Assembly (NCBI GenBank): GCA_963969395.1
Contig: OZ017799.1
Location: 12,402,501 to 12,466,500 of the forward strand
DNA from: Pseudoscleropodium purum
Lineage: Eukaryota; Streptophyta; Bryopsida; Hypnales; Brachytheciaceae
Reading direction: 5' to 3'
DNA: 64,000 nucleotides
Under the pieces are notes generated by a model. The model was not told where the DNA came from. It saw only the letters and a list, made by a program, of their open reading frames with translations, and did no database searches. Both the position numbers and the translations under genes were made by a program. Of the stretch, positions 9,973 to 20,939 are shown in pieces (position 1 is the first letter of the stretch; each line of letters begins with the position of its first letter).

Positions 9973-12900
9973 CTATGGATGCAAATCCACATCTCCTCTA
10001 ACCTCAGCCCCACTACTCTCTTCTGCAGCTCTCCGTTCAAAATCTTCATTATTGGAGTCATCTTCATTGTCGGAGTCATCTTCATTGTTGGAATCAAGTA
10101 TCGTTGTCTTCTTCAAGTCTTCTCTCGAAGTAGGTTTACTCCCGTCTTTCGAATTTAATTTTTCTTTTTTTACTTTGACAAAACGATTAAAGGCTTTTTG
10201 AATAGGAACCTTTCTTTTCTTTCTATTTGACAAAGTAGCAACATTTTCATCAAAAGGGGTCCTATTCTTCACTGAGAGATAGCAAAAGGTTGCATTTCTC
10301 TTTTTGCTTTCACCTTACTCGATTCTTGAACCATCAATCTTGATGTAGGGTCAACATGTCCATGAACGGTTATCTCCACTTTGGCTTTCTTTTGAAGTAA
10401 TAGAGTGCCGTTTGTTGATTTGATCGGTTCTTGCGCCATTTCTTTTGCTAAAATGCGAGCACGCAAAGATGCCAATGGCATCCGATCACTATCCATATCA
10501 CTTAGGCTTGTAGGTAATGACGCTACTTTCCGTAGATTACCGCCTGTAGAAATTTCTTTGGAAATGTTCATTAGGCGTTTTCCATATCCAAAGCTTTGAG
10601 AATCATTCAATTGTGTGCTAACAGACTTCAACGGTATTGGTGGAAGAGCACTAGATCTCGGTACTTCAAAAATTGACTTCATTGGCTCCTTTCCTTTATC
10701 ACTCTTTACAATTGCCGAAATTGTGACTGCCATCCCAAGTGAATCATTATTTTTTTGTACCGCAATATTTGATTCCCCCTCATCACCACTATTGTTGCCC
10801 ACATTTTTTGAAACGTCCACCTCCATGACTGCATCTTCTCTTTTGTCGTTTCTTTGCACTACATTTAATGCCACAGATGGAGATTGAGAAATTAAAACTT
10901 CTTCATTTCTCCCATCATCACCAATAACATTCTCATTGATTTTCACCTCTTTGGCAATAGCGTTTGCCTTTTCCGATAGAATGTTTTCGCTATTCAAGAA
11001 TCCCATTCTATTGCAATATGCAGTTAAAGAAGGTAGATTCTTCTCTCCCCCTACATTGTCCTCGTCTTCACAAAATGTATATGCATCGTTTGCATTGTCG
11101 GGAACGACATCCTTGCGGTTTAGATGATAATCATGCGTATCATTCACCAAATTGGGTAAGTCTTGCATAACGTCTTCATCTCCCCATGCTGTTGCACGAT
11201 TGAAGTCATCTCCGCCATCTACAGCTAAAAGGGCCCTTTCCAAATCATCGTCATCATCGTCTTCTAACGTCGGCCTATCTGAATCCTCTAATTCCATCGG
11301 ATCTATATTATCATTATACCATTTTTTTTCATATTTTTCCTTCGATGCGTTTAATACTTTGGAATTGGTATACACATACACCAAATCCGCTGCTCTCTCC
11401 GGCTTCAATTTATTTCAAAATTTGTTGTGAACAAAAGAATAGTTGCTCCAATTCCATTCACATGAAGTCATGAAGATGATGACACTGGTTGAGCCAATAT
11501 CCTCTTCGCTAATGGAGCTATAAACTTGCCACATACACCTTCAAAATCCCACCAAGTATGTGCGGGCAACATTTGATCTCCCGGATTCAACATATTGTGG
11601 AATGGAGGTTCCTTGTGTCGAAAAGCCACAAATTCCTTCACCACTGCTGCATATTCATCCGGTTTACATATTCTCTCAAAACTTTCTTACATCCTGACAT
11701 TGCATCTGCATCATCCGCTAGCTCTTTGTCATGAAGAAGGTATGGATTCAAAAGAGCTGCGGCTGATTGGAGATCGTTGTCCACCATTCTTCTTCGGGCA
11801 TAAAAAGACTGTACCAATGGAATTGCAAGTTCTTCTAGCAAACAAAATGGTGGACTTTGTAATCCGTTCACGTGCTTCTCTAACTTCCTCATGATATGCA
11901 ACACCTTCCCCATGCATGGTGATTTTGAATCCAAATCGCGGAGTGCACATATGATTGGTTCAACCATCTCCACATAATTGATGGACAGATTCCAAAAATG
12001 GTCATCAAGAACAATTTTCTTCACCGCTAAGGCCAAGTCTTTTGGTTGGACTTTAGCTCCACGTTTCTTCTTGAGAGTATGTACATACTCAACCCATTGC
12101 GGATCTACTACCGTTTGTTCCAATGCTCCTCTCAATTTTGTCAAACGCTCCATCATGATAAATTTAGAGGCGAACCTTGTATCCCCAGGCATCAAGAGAC
12201 CAAGATTTGGCGAATACTTTCGCAATAGAGCTAGCGGCATATGTCTCTTCCTGATAAATTTAGTTACAAGAACTCCTTTATCCAATTTGGAAGCAATCCA
12301 TTTCTGTGCAGCCCAATCCTTCAACAACAAATTCAATGCATGTACCACGCACCCTTGGTAAAAAATATGAGGATATTTTGCAGATATTACATCCTATGCG
12401 GACAGATTCACGAGAGCATTATCCGTAGTTATTAACATGACGTTCTTGGACCCCACTTGTTCAATGAACTTTTCCAACACAACTGCCAAGTACTCCGCAT
12501 TTTTTTCACAACCACTTGTATCCATAGATTCAAGATATTCTTCACCTGCGAATGATACAAGCATGGCATTGATGAGAGGTCGATTAGTCACCGAGCTCCA
12601 TCCATCAATGGACAATGTTGCTCCAAATTTTCGAATGCTATCTTCGGTCCGTGTATTCAACTGTGTCTGAATTTTGGTCTTCGCCTCATTCAACAATTTG
12701 TACCGAAGGTCGTGGTATGAGGGAGAAATGTATGGCCTACCAAACGCAGCGGTTTTCTTCACTGCTTCTTTAAAAGCTGGATTTCGAGCCACGGAAAATG
12801 GTATGTTCGCCGAATAAAAAAAATTTGTCCATACTGAATGTAATTTGCGTCTATGACCTTCTTCAAACCCATTCACTAAGTTGCCTTGCCTCTGAGGCCT

Positions 12901-13295
12901 AGAACTTGATGCCCTCGAGGTTTCACGTTCACCAGAAGCTTCCGTACTCAAAGTCATTTCAATTGTAAAACATACCATTGATACCAATTCTTTGGACGCT
13001 AGACAAGAGTCTTCCTAGTCAGAATGCGATACAGCTTTTCCGGCCGAAAACTCTTGAACATTTGAAGGGCCAGGGTTGCCATCCACATTGTCAATTACAA
13101 CGCGTTTTGGAAAAACTCTTTCGCAATGCCGAAATAAATCTCGAACTGCCATTGATAATCGTGGACAAAGGCTCACCTCTTTATCACGTACACCTCCAGG
13201 CCCAGAATAGCCTAAGTGGCTAAACATACGGTTGAGCTTCCTTGACATGCTCGCTTTGCAAAGCCTACATTTTACTTTACCACCCTCTTGCACAC
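9973..13295 (-). pseudogene. hAT transposase (BED finger, DUF659, dimerisation region) with long charged tail
   Basis: Reading leftward from 13295: a C2H-type BED-like finger (VKCRLCKASMSRK...HLGYSG, then SLCPRLSMAV). Next a DUF659-like domain (FGATLSIDGWSSVTNRPLIN, then NVMLITTDNA) and the CVVHALNLLLKD segment. Then LLRKYSP and MPGDTRFAS, and a hAT dimerisation region (TWWDFEG, APLAKRILAQPVSSSS, CEWNWSNYSFVHNK, ADLVYVYTNSKV). About 450 codons of acidic and then lysine-rich tail follow (DDDDDD; NRKKRKVP). Breaks: TAG at 13015-13017, TAG at 12394-12396, frameshifts near 11.69 kb and 11.46 kb, a TGA for Arg after SFVHNK, and a frameshift at about 10270. The frame before 13295 is closed and preceded by TTGATTTAG, so an upstream exon is likely. 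Transposases of this class bind the element ends and cut and rejoin DNA in the nucleus. Confidence 0.85.
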
Positions 13296-13639
13296 TAAAT
13301 CAAGGAGAAAAATCCCCCATCGATTTGGCCACCATACTGACAAGTGTATGTTTTACCTCAATTTCAAAAGAAAACAATAAAATGTTTTAAATTTGAAACC
13401 CACAACGTGACAATGTATACAATATCAATGAAATTAGTCACACAAAGCTTTGAAAATCAAAGCCCTTCCGTCCACCAAACTATGCATTACCAAGCAAGAG
13501 ACTCAATAAATTGAAGCTCATAGCCCTTGGAAATCTTAGCGTTCGGTTTTTCAAGAGTGAATACCAAAGCTTCTCTTCTAACATTTATAGTCCCCTCCAA
13601 AAAATTAAAGGTTCATTTTTAGGGTTTCCATTCAAAAAC
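13296..13639. other. Putative 5' region or intron of the transposase gene
   Basis: The transposase frame closes at 13300 next to an acceptor-like TTGATTTAG (read on minus), which suggests an intron or leader here. I could not identify a first exon. Confidence 0.35.
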
Positions 13640-13875
13640 AAACAACGGCCCAGATGGGACTGAAGCGGACGGGCAGACGGACCGGTCGGACAGGGCGAGC
13701 GGACGGGGCAGACAGATGGGGCGGGCGGACAGGCCAAACGGGTCGGACGGACGGGCGGTCGGACAGGACTGTCCGCACTGTCCGCCTTCCGACGCCGTCC
13801 GCGCTTTGGACACGCCGACCACCCCACTTAAACACTGACCGCCGACGGCGTCCGCCCAACTGTCTATTGGTGCAT
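13640..13875. repeat. GGACGG-rich island upstream of the transposase
   Basis: About 235 bp dense in GCGGACGGGC, GGTCGGACAGG, GGGCGGACAGGCC and CGTCCGCC motifs in both orientations, within AT-rich DNA. It lies about 350 bp upstream of the first recognised transposase codons on the minus strand. It is made of the same motifs as the element termini but is internal. Candidate promoter or transposase-binding array; this is inference. Confidence 0.65.
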
Positions 13876-13992
13876 CCTATGAGGCTGATATTACTCAAAA
13901 AGAGCGGTAACATTTCCAAAAAAAAACAGCCTAATAATCACTGCTAAATGAGGATCAATGTAATTGATTTATCATTTTTTATTTTTTTTAAA

Positions 13993-14030
13993 TGTAAACC
14001 CTAAACCCTATACCCTAATTACCCTAAACC
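13993..14030. repeat. Short telomere-like CCCTAAA run
   Basis: Four to five degenerate plant telomere repeats (AAACCCTAAACCCTATACCC and following). Too short for an old telomere. Such tracts also occur as plant promoter telo-boxes. Confidence 0.5.
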
Positions 14031-15760
14031 TTTTCTTTTCTCCCCTAAATTGTTTTACGAATGAGGGGAATGTGATTAAGTTGAATATGTTTGGATTATT
14101 TACTGATATTATCCCTCTAAATAGGTTTTGAAAAGATCTGATGATGGTGGGGATTTTTTTAAAGTTCATTAGGAAATCAAATGTTTTGCAGAAATAGTCA
14201 ATTCTTTTTTCATCGTAAGCACATGAAATTTTTTAAAAAGGCCCCAATACATAATTAGAATAACAATTTAATGGATTTCAACCTCATGATATTTAATGAA
14301 AGGTTGTGATTTCTCATTAAAAGTGCATCACGATCTTCAAATGAACATTGAGTCTTTCATATTTTTTGATGAAATTTCGATTAGATTTGAAAACAAAGAA
14401 AAAGAATCAATGTTTTAACTTTCAAATCATGTATGGCTATATTTTTCCTTAAAAACATAGAAAAATTCATTACTTGAGTTGGTGGAGTAGAATACATTAT
14501 ACACTTATACATGTGCTATATTTATTTTGAAGGGTAATTCCAATATTCTTATTTCAGATGTTTTTAAATATTAATTTTAAAAAAGAGGGTTCATTGCTTA
14601 AAGATCTAAAAAATTGACAAACATAATTTCTATTATAAATAGGAATTGAATTCGGAATTCGAATTTTGAAATGATTCAAATGAACAAGATATTGATTATA
14701 AAATATTTCTTCGTTTGAATTTTCAAAATGAATTCACGAAACAATTGCAAACTTTTGAACTTAGGTATATGATATTGTTTTTGGTTTGTACTTTGTAGAG
14801 TATAATACTTCAATTTTAATCCTAAATAAATGAAAAACTCCACATAAATGAAATGTTTCTATATATTGCACAAAGATTTCTACCAATTACTATGATAATT
14901 AAATACATTGTTACATTTCATAAAATATTCTACATAGAAAAAAAAAATCATTTCAGTTTTTAATCATGATAAACGATGTCTTCTACTCTTTCTGTTATAT
15001 GTTCGTTTTGTATAACGTGTACATTGTACAATCTTTGAGAGCAGGGGAGTTCATTTTTGACTCTCATTGAAATAGAAAATATATTTGTGTTTGGATTTTG
15101 AAATCATTATGTATTCTACGGTCTTGCAAGAATGCATCTTGTTTCTTCCTTTGAATCCTTTTAATATTTTCTTTATTTTCCTTTGTTTTTTGTCTCGTAG
15201 GGCTCTTATTATCTTGTTCTCTTCATTTGATCAGCCTATTTGACTTGGCTCTTAGTTTTTTGTTTTTTTTAATGTAATGGTTTATGCATATGTTATAAAA
15301 TATATATATTATTTATCTAAAATTAATATATTGATGAACAAACACATAAAGGCATTGAATGCTTTCACATTTAAAGTTATAAATCTATTATAAATCACTC
15401 TTGCAAATTTGAATGATTGAATCGAAAATTTGAAAATGTAATTACAAGAGCTTTCAATTCAATCAATTGCATAAATCATAAATGTTGAAATGCAACTCGT
15501 ATGAGTTTAGCATCTATGAAGATTAATTCATGCCATCCACATGCAATTTTTCAATTTAATAAAATGCAATTGAGTACTTCAATTTCTTTCCCTTCAGTTT
15601 TCCAAATAACATTTACTTCATATCTTTCTCAATTTGTTTATCTATTTTTTGGGAACAAATGGAGAAACCATCTTTGTCTATATTTGAACATGCACTTTTA
15701 TTTGATTGATGAAGAATAGATCTATGAAATATATAATCATTGATTTGTTCATGTTGTATG

Positions 15761-15785
15761 TATATATATATATATATATATATAT
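15761..15785. repeat. (TA)n microsatellite
   Basis: Twelve consecutive TA dinucleotides. Confidence 0.9.
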
Positions 15786-15987
15786 CATTAAAGGAGTATG
15801 GAAGACAAGATTGATAGATTGTGTTCGAATGTTGTTGATTTTGAAATGATTTAGTACTATATCATTTATAAGAATATTATAATAGTGTTATGTTATAATA
15901 TTCCTAAAACAATTGCAACAAATATTAAAATACATGCTAAGTTAGGTTTGTTAGCCTATCAATTGTTCATTAATAGACATAATTGAG

Positions 15988-16196
15988 TAGCCCCCTTAAA
16001 TGAAACACTCAATATCTAATATCTTACAATCCAAATGGTGGATTTGTCTAAAATTTGTTCCACATCTTTTCCAACTAATTTACTACAAGATCCTACGGTT
16101 ACATATGCCCAAAAGTATTTTTCTTCCAAGACTTGGTATTTGCACTATTACTGGCAGTTTTGAAGTGTTTTTAGTGAAAAGAACTTTAGGGGTTAA
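15988..16196. mobile_element. Small MITE nested in the hAT element
   Basis: Ends TAGCCCCCTTAAA and TTTAGGGGTTAA are imperfect inverted repeats. The interior (TACTACAAGATCCTACGG, GGTTACATATG) matches the interior of the larger element at 7885-8817. Its presence shows that material has accumulated in the hAT copy after or before its last move. Confidence 0.55.
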
Positions 16197-16629
16197 ACAT
16201 CTATACCATGAGATTTTGAAAAAAGAACAATTTGCTTCATTGGGGATAAATATAAGTCCATGCTCTTTTTCGATAGCCAAAACACACTTGCAAGGACTTG
16301 GACATTTAGTAGTTTACTAAGTGATTAGACGTCAACTAATTCAATTTCATAGTAGAATTTTTATTCAACTACCTTCTTACAATTGCTTTATACACAATGC
16401 AATGTGAATATCTGGGTACATATATTAAACGTCGCAATCCTTTCGTGAATTTTTACACATTTTAGCTCATATCTTTGTACAAAAATATCATTGATCAAGA
16501 ATTCATAAATTTGGTTATAAAGGAAGGCTACCTTTTTTAATTTCAAATTTTACATTGAATGAATGAAAAGTTAGTTGAAATATACAGTGCCATGAAGACC
16601 TCTGTTTATCGTGCAAAATATGGGTTTAG
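16197..16629. other. AT-rich spacer before the kinase promoter island
   Basis: No gene or inverted repeat recognised. Confidence 0.4.
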
Positions 16630-16985
16630 GGTCGCTTTAGGGTCAAACCGCCCCGTCCGCCCCATCCGTCCAGACCCCGTCCGCCCCAATACCTGTCCGC
16701 CCTGTCCGCCCCGATACTCGTCTACCCTGTTACGGTCGATGCGTTCGCCCCCCCCCCCCCGGACCGTCCAATCCGGCGTCCGCCCCGATACCCGTCTGCC
16801 CTGTTACGGCCGATGCGTTCGCCCCCCCTCGGACCATCTGATTGGGCAAACGCCAGATTTGTCCGCCCATGGCCATCCGATCGAGCGGATGGGGCTCTAG
16901 GGTTTGGGGGAGGCGGACAGCCAATCCATCCACCACCCCCAGCCCGTCCGATCGGGCGGACGGTTTAGGGCCGTCCGCATTGTTA
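16630..16985. repeat. GGACGG/CCGTCC island with a 74-bp tandem duplication, upstream of kinase copy 2
   Basis: Runs of CCGTCCGCCCC and CCCGTCCGCC, then a unit beginning CCGATACTCGTCTACCCTGT (16711) that is repeated at 16785, a period of 74 bp. Each unit ends in a poly-C run and TCGGACC or CCGGACCG. The island ends about 190 bp before the kinase ATG at 17174. The equivalent island before kinase copy 1 is at 2640-2975. Confidence 0.75.
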
Positions 16986-17173
16986 CTTTTGCTTTGCCCC
17001 TTGTGAATGCAAGGTGGAGCGGAGAGCTTGGTGGTTCATCCTCCATTGGCTCCTTTCCGAGGCAAGGCAAGAGTGGTTTATTGGAGCCCCCTTGTTGCCA
17101 ATTTTTTGGACACTTGCGCGTGAATTCAATTTCAAATTAAAAAATTTGATCTATATCAATTTCATTTGTCACG

Positions 17174-18667
17174 ATGCCGAACGGGAAGAAGAAGGTTGCG
17201 AAGTTAAAACATGGAGAGGGACCATCAAACTTGGAGGTAGCTCGCCAAAGTCCTTCGAAGGAATGCAAAAAATTCATGATTGAGTGTATCGTTCAATTTT
17301 ATGAATCGGAAACAACATTGTCTGTAGACAATAAGTACATCAGATATCAAGAGGAGTGCGTGTCTAAATTCAAGGTAGACATGACACAGATGTTGTTGGA
17401 TGCATTGAATGTGGCGAAGTGGCATGACGAAATGCATAAAGCGCACTTCACCAAATGTTTGGAGAACAAGGTTCATGACGCTTTGTGAAATTCCAAAGTC
17501 ATTTTGGTTAAATATGGCAAGGAATGTCGACCCAATGATGCCCAATTTGAAGAAGTGATTCTGAAAGCGGACTTATTTAGGGGACAATGTGCTCCATTCG
17601 CCAAAACGCACAATCGAGTTGGTTCAATTGGTTGGTGGAAAAGCAATGTTGGAGTTGCTGAAGCAGAAAGGACCAAACGGCACCTCATAGCACTTCCAAA
17701 TACAGCGTGCGTGATTGCTATTGATGATAGAACGATGAGAGGTAGATATGCAACGATTCGAAAGGTTTGTATTGAAGGATGTCCAGGAATACTTCCTCAT
17801 TGGGAGTTTGCGGCAAAGAAATACATTCACCACCAAACTCGACCTGATCTTGCAAAGTTAAAACATCAAAACGAATTAATGGTTGTTCGAATTCCACACG
17901 CGGGTGTGATACGGTTTGCTGCGGTGTACGGAACGACGTATGAAGGTTATGCGTATTGGTAGAATGGTGGAACTCTTCGACAAATGTTGAATATAGATAA
18001 GGACTTTCCAGACAACATTCAAATACGTTTAATGTATACAAATCCAACCGAAGAGGAGGTTGTAAAAGCTCATCATTTAGGATGATATCGAAAGAAGCGC
18101 ACGGAGTTGACATGGGCGTTTATGCATATAATGTATGCAGTGCATCTTGTTGGACATTTGCACAATGATCTTTCTCCGGACAACATCTTGTTGCATTTTT
18201 CAGAGGATGAGTCACGTGTATACATTGGAGTTTGCGATTGAGGCATGACCACCTTAGCTTCTCAGCCAATGAAGTCTTTGTACACATTCACATCAGCAGA
18301 TGAGATGAAACAAACTTTGCAGAGGAGATGGTGGGTGGATCCACGTATTGCATATTTGCATAAAGCAGGTGCAGATGTGGAAGTCATTCTGATGTATTCA
18401 CGTAAGTCGGAAGAGTATGCCATTCGAAAAATTGCTCGGCGGATGAATGGAAACAACATATTAGAGGCGTATTTCAACGTACTACTTAAAACACCTAGTG
18501 CGACACAATTTGCCTTTCATGACTTTGCAGAAGTGTTTTATGCTTACTTGAAGCGCATTTCTTCGAAGATTGACGATGAAAATACTAGTTTGGCCCATGT
18601 AATTACGCGGTTTTCTAATACATGTCGTTGGTCGATGCCAGATGAACATTTTCGCCATTTATATTAG
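17174..18667 (+). pseudogene. Protein-kinase-like gene carried by the hAT element, copy 2
   Basis: One collinear frame of 497 codons from a true ATG to TAG at 18665, with no frameshift but four internal stops: TGA 17486 (codon 105), TAG 17960 (263), TGA 18083 (304), TGA 18239 (356). Residues 1-190 form an N-terminal region I do not recognise, including KKFMIECIVQFYES and HWHD-like charged helices. The kinase-like part has EFAAKKYIHH (Lys 215/216, ATP site). The hinge region is YAYW-stop-NGGTLRQM. The catalytic loop is HNDLSPDNILLHF (His330, Asp332, Asn337). The DFG-equivalent is CD-stop-G, whose stop replaces the Trp present in copy 1, giving an ancestral DWG. A later RRWWVDPRIAY may be the APE-like region. 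It probably once phosphorylated protein; the substrate is unknown. It lies inside the transposon, convergent with the right end. Confidence 0.75.
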
Positions 18668-19079
18668 ATTAGTAGTGCAGAAGTAGTAGTTGAATAGGTT
18701 ATATAGGCATTAAAAATTAGTTTAGAAATATAGAGTTGGAATGAAAAAAATTATATGTGCAATTAGCCAAATGTGCACAATGTATGGTATTCTATATTAA
18801 ATTCAATATATTTTGCCCATATTGATTATGTTTGTATTTGTGTTGATCTTGATTTTTTAAACAGTATATATATATATATATTTGAAGTCACAAACTTTTT
18901 TAGTTTGCCTTCTGAAAATGAATTGGAATTTTTTCATAGTTTCAAGATTATCATGGACTCATGGTTAAACTTTATAATCTTTCAACTTATAAGAGACATT
19001 GTTTTAATGACAAATCGCGAACCATTGCACTTCATTTAACATTTAATTGTTTAAAGATTAAGGGAGTGACCGCGGGGCA
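18668..19079. other. 3' flank of kinase copy 2
   Basis: Matches the 3' flank of copy 1 for the first 110 bp, then AT-rich with a short TA run near 18865-18882. Leads directly into the right terminal region of the element. Confidence 0.5.
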
Positions 19080-19225
19080 GTTTGGGTAGGGCGGTTGGGA
19101 GAAATAGAGCCGTCAAAGCGGACGGGGCGGACGGGATGACAGGCGGACGCTGCGTCCGCGGGGACCGCGAATGTCAGCGGACGCTGCGGACACAACGTCC
19201 GCATCCGAACGTCGTGTCAACCTTG
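19080..19225 (-). repeat. Right terminal region of the hAT element
   Basis: Dense GCGGACGGGGCGGACGGG, GCGGACGCTGCGTCCGCGG and CAACGTCCGC motifs ending GTGTCAACCTTG. In reverse complement it matches the left 100 bp of the elements at 19320 and 34878 (shared GGACGTTGTGTCCG and CGTCCGCTGACATTCGCG). Confidence 0.8.
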
Positions 19226-20143
19226 CTTGTATACTTGCAATAGCCATACCCACGCTTGAATTCCTTCAAAGAAATTTGAGTTGATCATATGATAGAAGCA
19301 CATTTGATCTCATCAATGCTAGGGTTGACAGGACAATCGGACGTCCGGGACGTCCGGACGGGGACGTTGTGTCCGTAGTGTCCGCTGACATTCGCGGTCC
19401 CAACGGATGCAACGCCCGCCGGGACCGCCCCGCCCGTCCGCCTTCCAACGGCGGGAGGGACGCTGCGTCCGTTGGCGTCTGTAAGGACAGACGTCCAGAT
19501 TACAGACGCTATTTTGGGGCGGACGTACTGATTTGTCAACCCTGATCAATGCTAGTTTCCCATGTAGTGCAAGTTGAACATTGAATTGTTTAGAATTTGC
19601 CACTTTAGGTCCAACAATTAGTGCCTCTAAAAGATCTTCCATTGTTACTTTGGCATCAAAAACATTGAGATTGTGAATCTCGTTGTAAACATCTGGAGAT
19701 AAATTCACAATGACATCACTACCCAAAATGACCTTGATATGGAATTTGCTCCACGGATACAATGGGGCAATTACATCATCTCCAAGTGCTTCATGAAGGT
19801 TGGCTAGCATTGCCATACCACTCATGGTTTTCATAAGCATATCCCATAGAACAACCAAAGGGCTCAAGGCGCTCATGAAAAATGCCCAAAAAACATGTCA
19901 TATTTTGCTTTGATCCATAGCCTTTGTAGCTCCCCAAACATCCATGGTCAAGACAACCGAAGTGACAATGAAACCCCACATAGATGTCCACCAATACCGT
20001 GGACATTGCCTTCCAATACACTCAAAAGGGCATGTCTTACAAGACCCATCTATGTCACTTTGTGCATACACCAAACTTCAAAAGGTCGACCCTAAAACCA
20101 AGGAAAGAAATGAGTGAACTAGATCCACACACCTCTACATCAT
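19226..20143 (-). pseudogene. Membrane-protein gene A, 5' part
   Basis: Continues gene A upstream of the 9.74 kb insertion. The ATG equivalent to that of copy D is at 20143. Recognisable parts are YAQSDIDGSCKTCPFECIGR, WWTSMWGFIVTSVVLTMDVW, MSGMAMLANLHEALGDDVIA and APLYPWSKFHIK, then LALHGKLAL. The frame is broken near the signal region and by a TGA before HVFWAFFMSAL. A further 225-bp element (19320-19544) sits between KLAL and RSNVLLSYDQLKFL. At least three lesions besides the two insertions show that this copy has long been inactive. Confidence 0.8.
19320..19544. mobile_element. 225-bp non-autonomous hAT element (deletion derivative)
   Basis: Ends TAGGGTTGACA and TGTCAACCCTG, flanked by a perfect 8-bp duplication ATCAATGC (19312-19319 and 19545-19552). 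The left about 110 bp corresponds to the right end and the right about 110 bp to the left end of the 9.74 kb element, with the interior missing. It lies in the coding part of gene A, 94 bp from the large insertion. Confidence 0.9.
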
Positions 20144-20939
20144 TCTTTGAAGGTAATTTGAGAAGAACCTAAAAAAATGAAATAGACACACTTAGAACCT
20201 CATGCAATGATCTCTATGAGCCAAGTTGTATAGAATGGCACACAAGCATTCAACAAGAAGGGACACACTTGCAATGCATAGAAATACAGTCCCTCCTTTT
20301 CAACTGAGTCCACCATATTATAGCTGTAACCATATGAGTCCACATCGAGGCTCTTCATTTATTTGACATAAAACATCATGTGAATGGGTTAACTACTCGA
20401 AACTTGAATGCTTCAACTCGACAAAGGCGCTAGCAGTGAAGGCACGGTGATGCATATCATATACAGGAATGTAGATACAAAACAAAGTGCAACTGTGCAA
20501 ATGAAGTACGAGCTCTGAAGAGTGCAGGAGTTGCTAAAGCCAGTATAGGAAGAAGCAAATTGTACCTCTTCCGTCAAGATCGAGCTCGCTTCACTTCACC
20601 GCAAGCTAGGAAGAAGAACAGCTACGGAGCTTCAATATAGGAATGAGCCAGATCGGGCTCCCGCATTTACTGCACTTGTTTGGAACTAGAGGTATGATTC
20701 ACGGCGCTCAATGATTAATGAAGTCACTTGCGGATCAGACTGGAGCTGATGTGGAGCTGCACCCACCTCACACACCGAGTTCAGAAGAAAACACGCACGA
20801 CCAAATAAAAGGATCCCCGCGATGCACTGCAACGAAAACCCACAACAACGGCGAAACGCAAAGCCCTGATTCTGATCGTAAGAGGTACGAAGCTACAGTC
20901 CAGAATTGCAACACAAGAGAGAGAGACTGCAACTGTTCA

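Larger units (their letters stand above)
13876..15987. other. AT-rich spacer inside the hAT element
   Basis: No gene recognised. Contains a short run of CCCTAAA-like repeats (13993-14030) and a TA microsatellite (15761-15785). Confidence 0.5.
9484..19225. mobile_element. hAT-superfamily transposon carrying a transposase and a kinase-like gene
   Basis: A 9742-bp insertion inside membrane-protein gene A. The left end is CAGGGTTGAC (9484) and the right end GTCAACCTTG (19225), imperfect inverted repeats. The flanking 8-bp duplications are CTTGTACA (9476-9483) and CTTGTATA (19226-19233). In uninterrupted copy D the same point reads CTTGTGCA once, followed by CTTGCAATAG, so the insertion site is clear. 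An 8-bp target duplication and CAGGG-type ends are hallmarks of hAT elements. Contents in order: terminal GGACGG-rich region, transposase on minus, GGACGG island, AT-rich spacer with a nested MITE, GGACGG island, kinase-like gene on plus, terminal GGACGG-rich region. Both genes carry stops, so the copy is not autonomous now. Confidence 0.85.

Noticed and set aside
10405..11430. Plus-strand frames of 60-92 codons opposite the transposase tail
   Set aside because: They are antisense shadows of the transposase frame and carry no domain.
13654..13947. Overlapping open frames rich in Arg/Pro/Gly in the GGACGG island (also 16559-16936, 34836-35190)
   Set aside because: They arise in several frames and both strands from simple GGACGG repetition; the amino-acid content just mirrors the hexamer.
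13993..14030. CCCTAAA run as a former chromosome end
   Set aside because: Only four to five degenerate repeats and located inside a transposon; not evidence of a telomere or fusion point.
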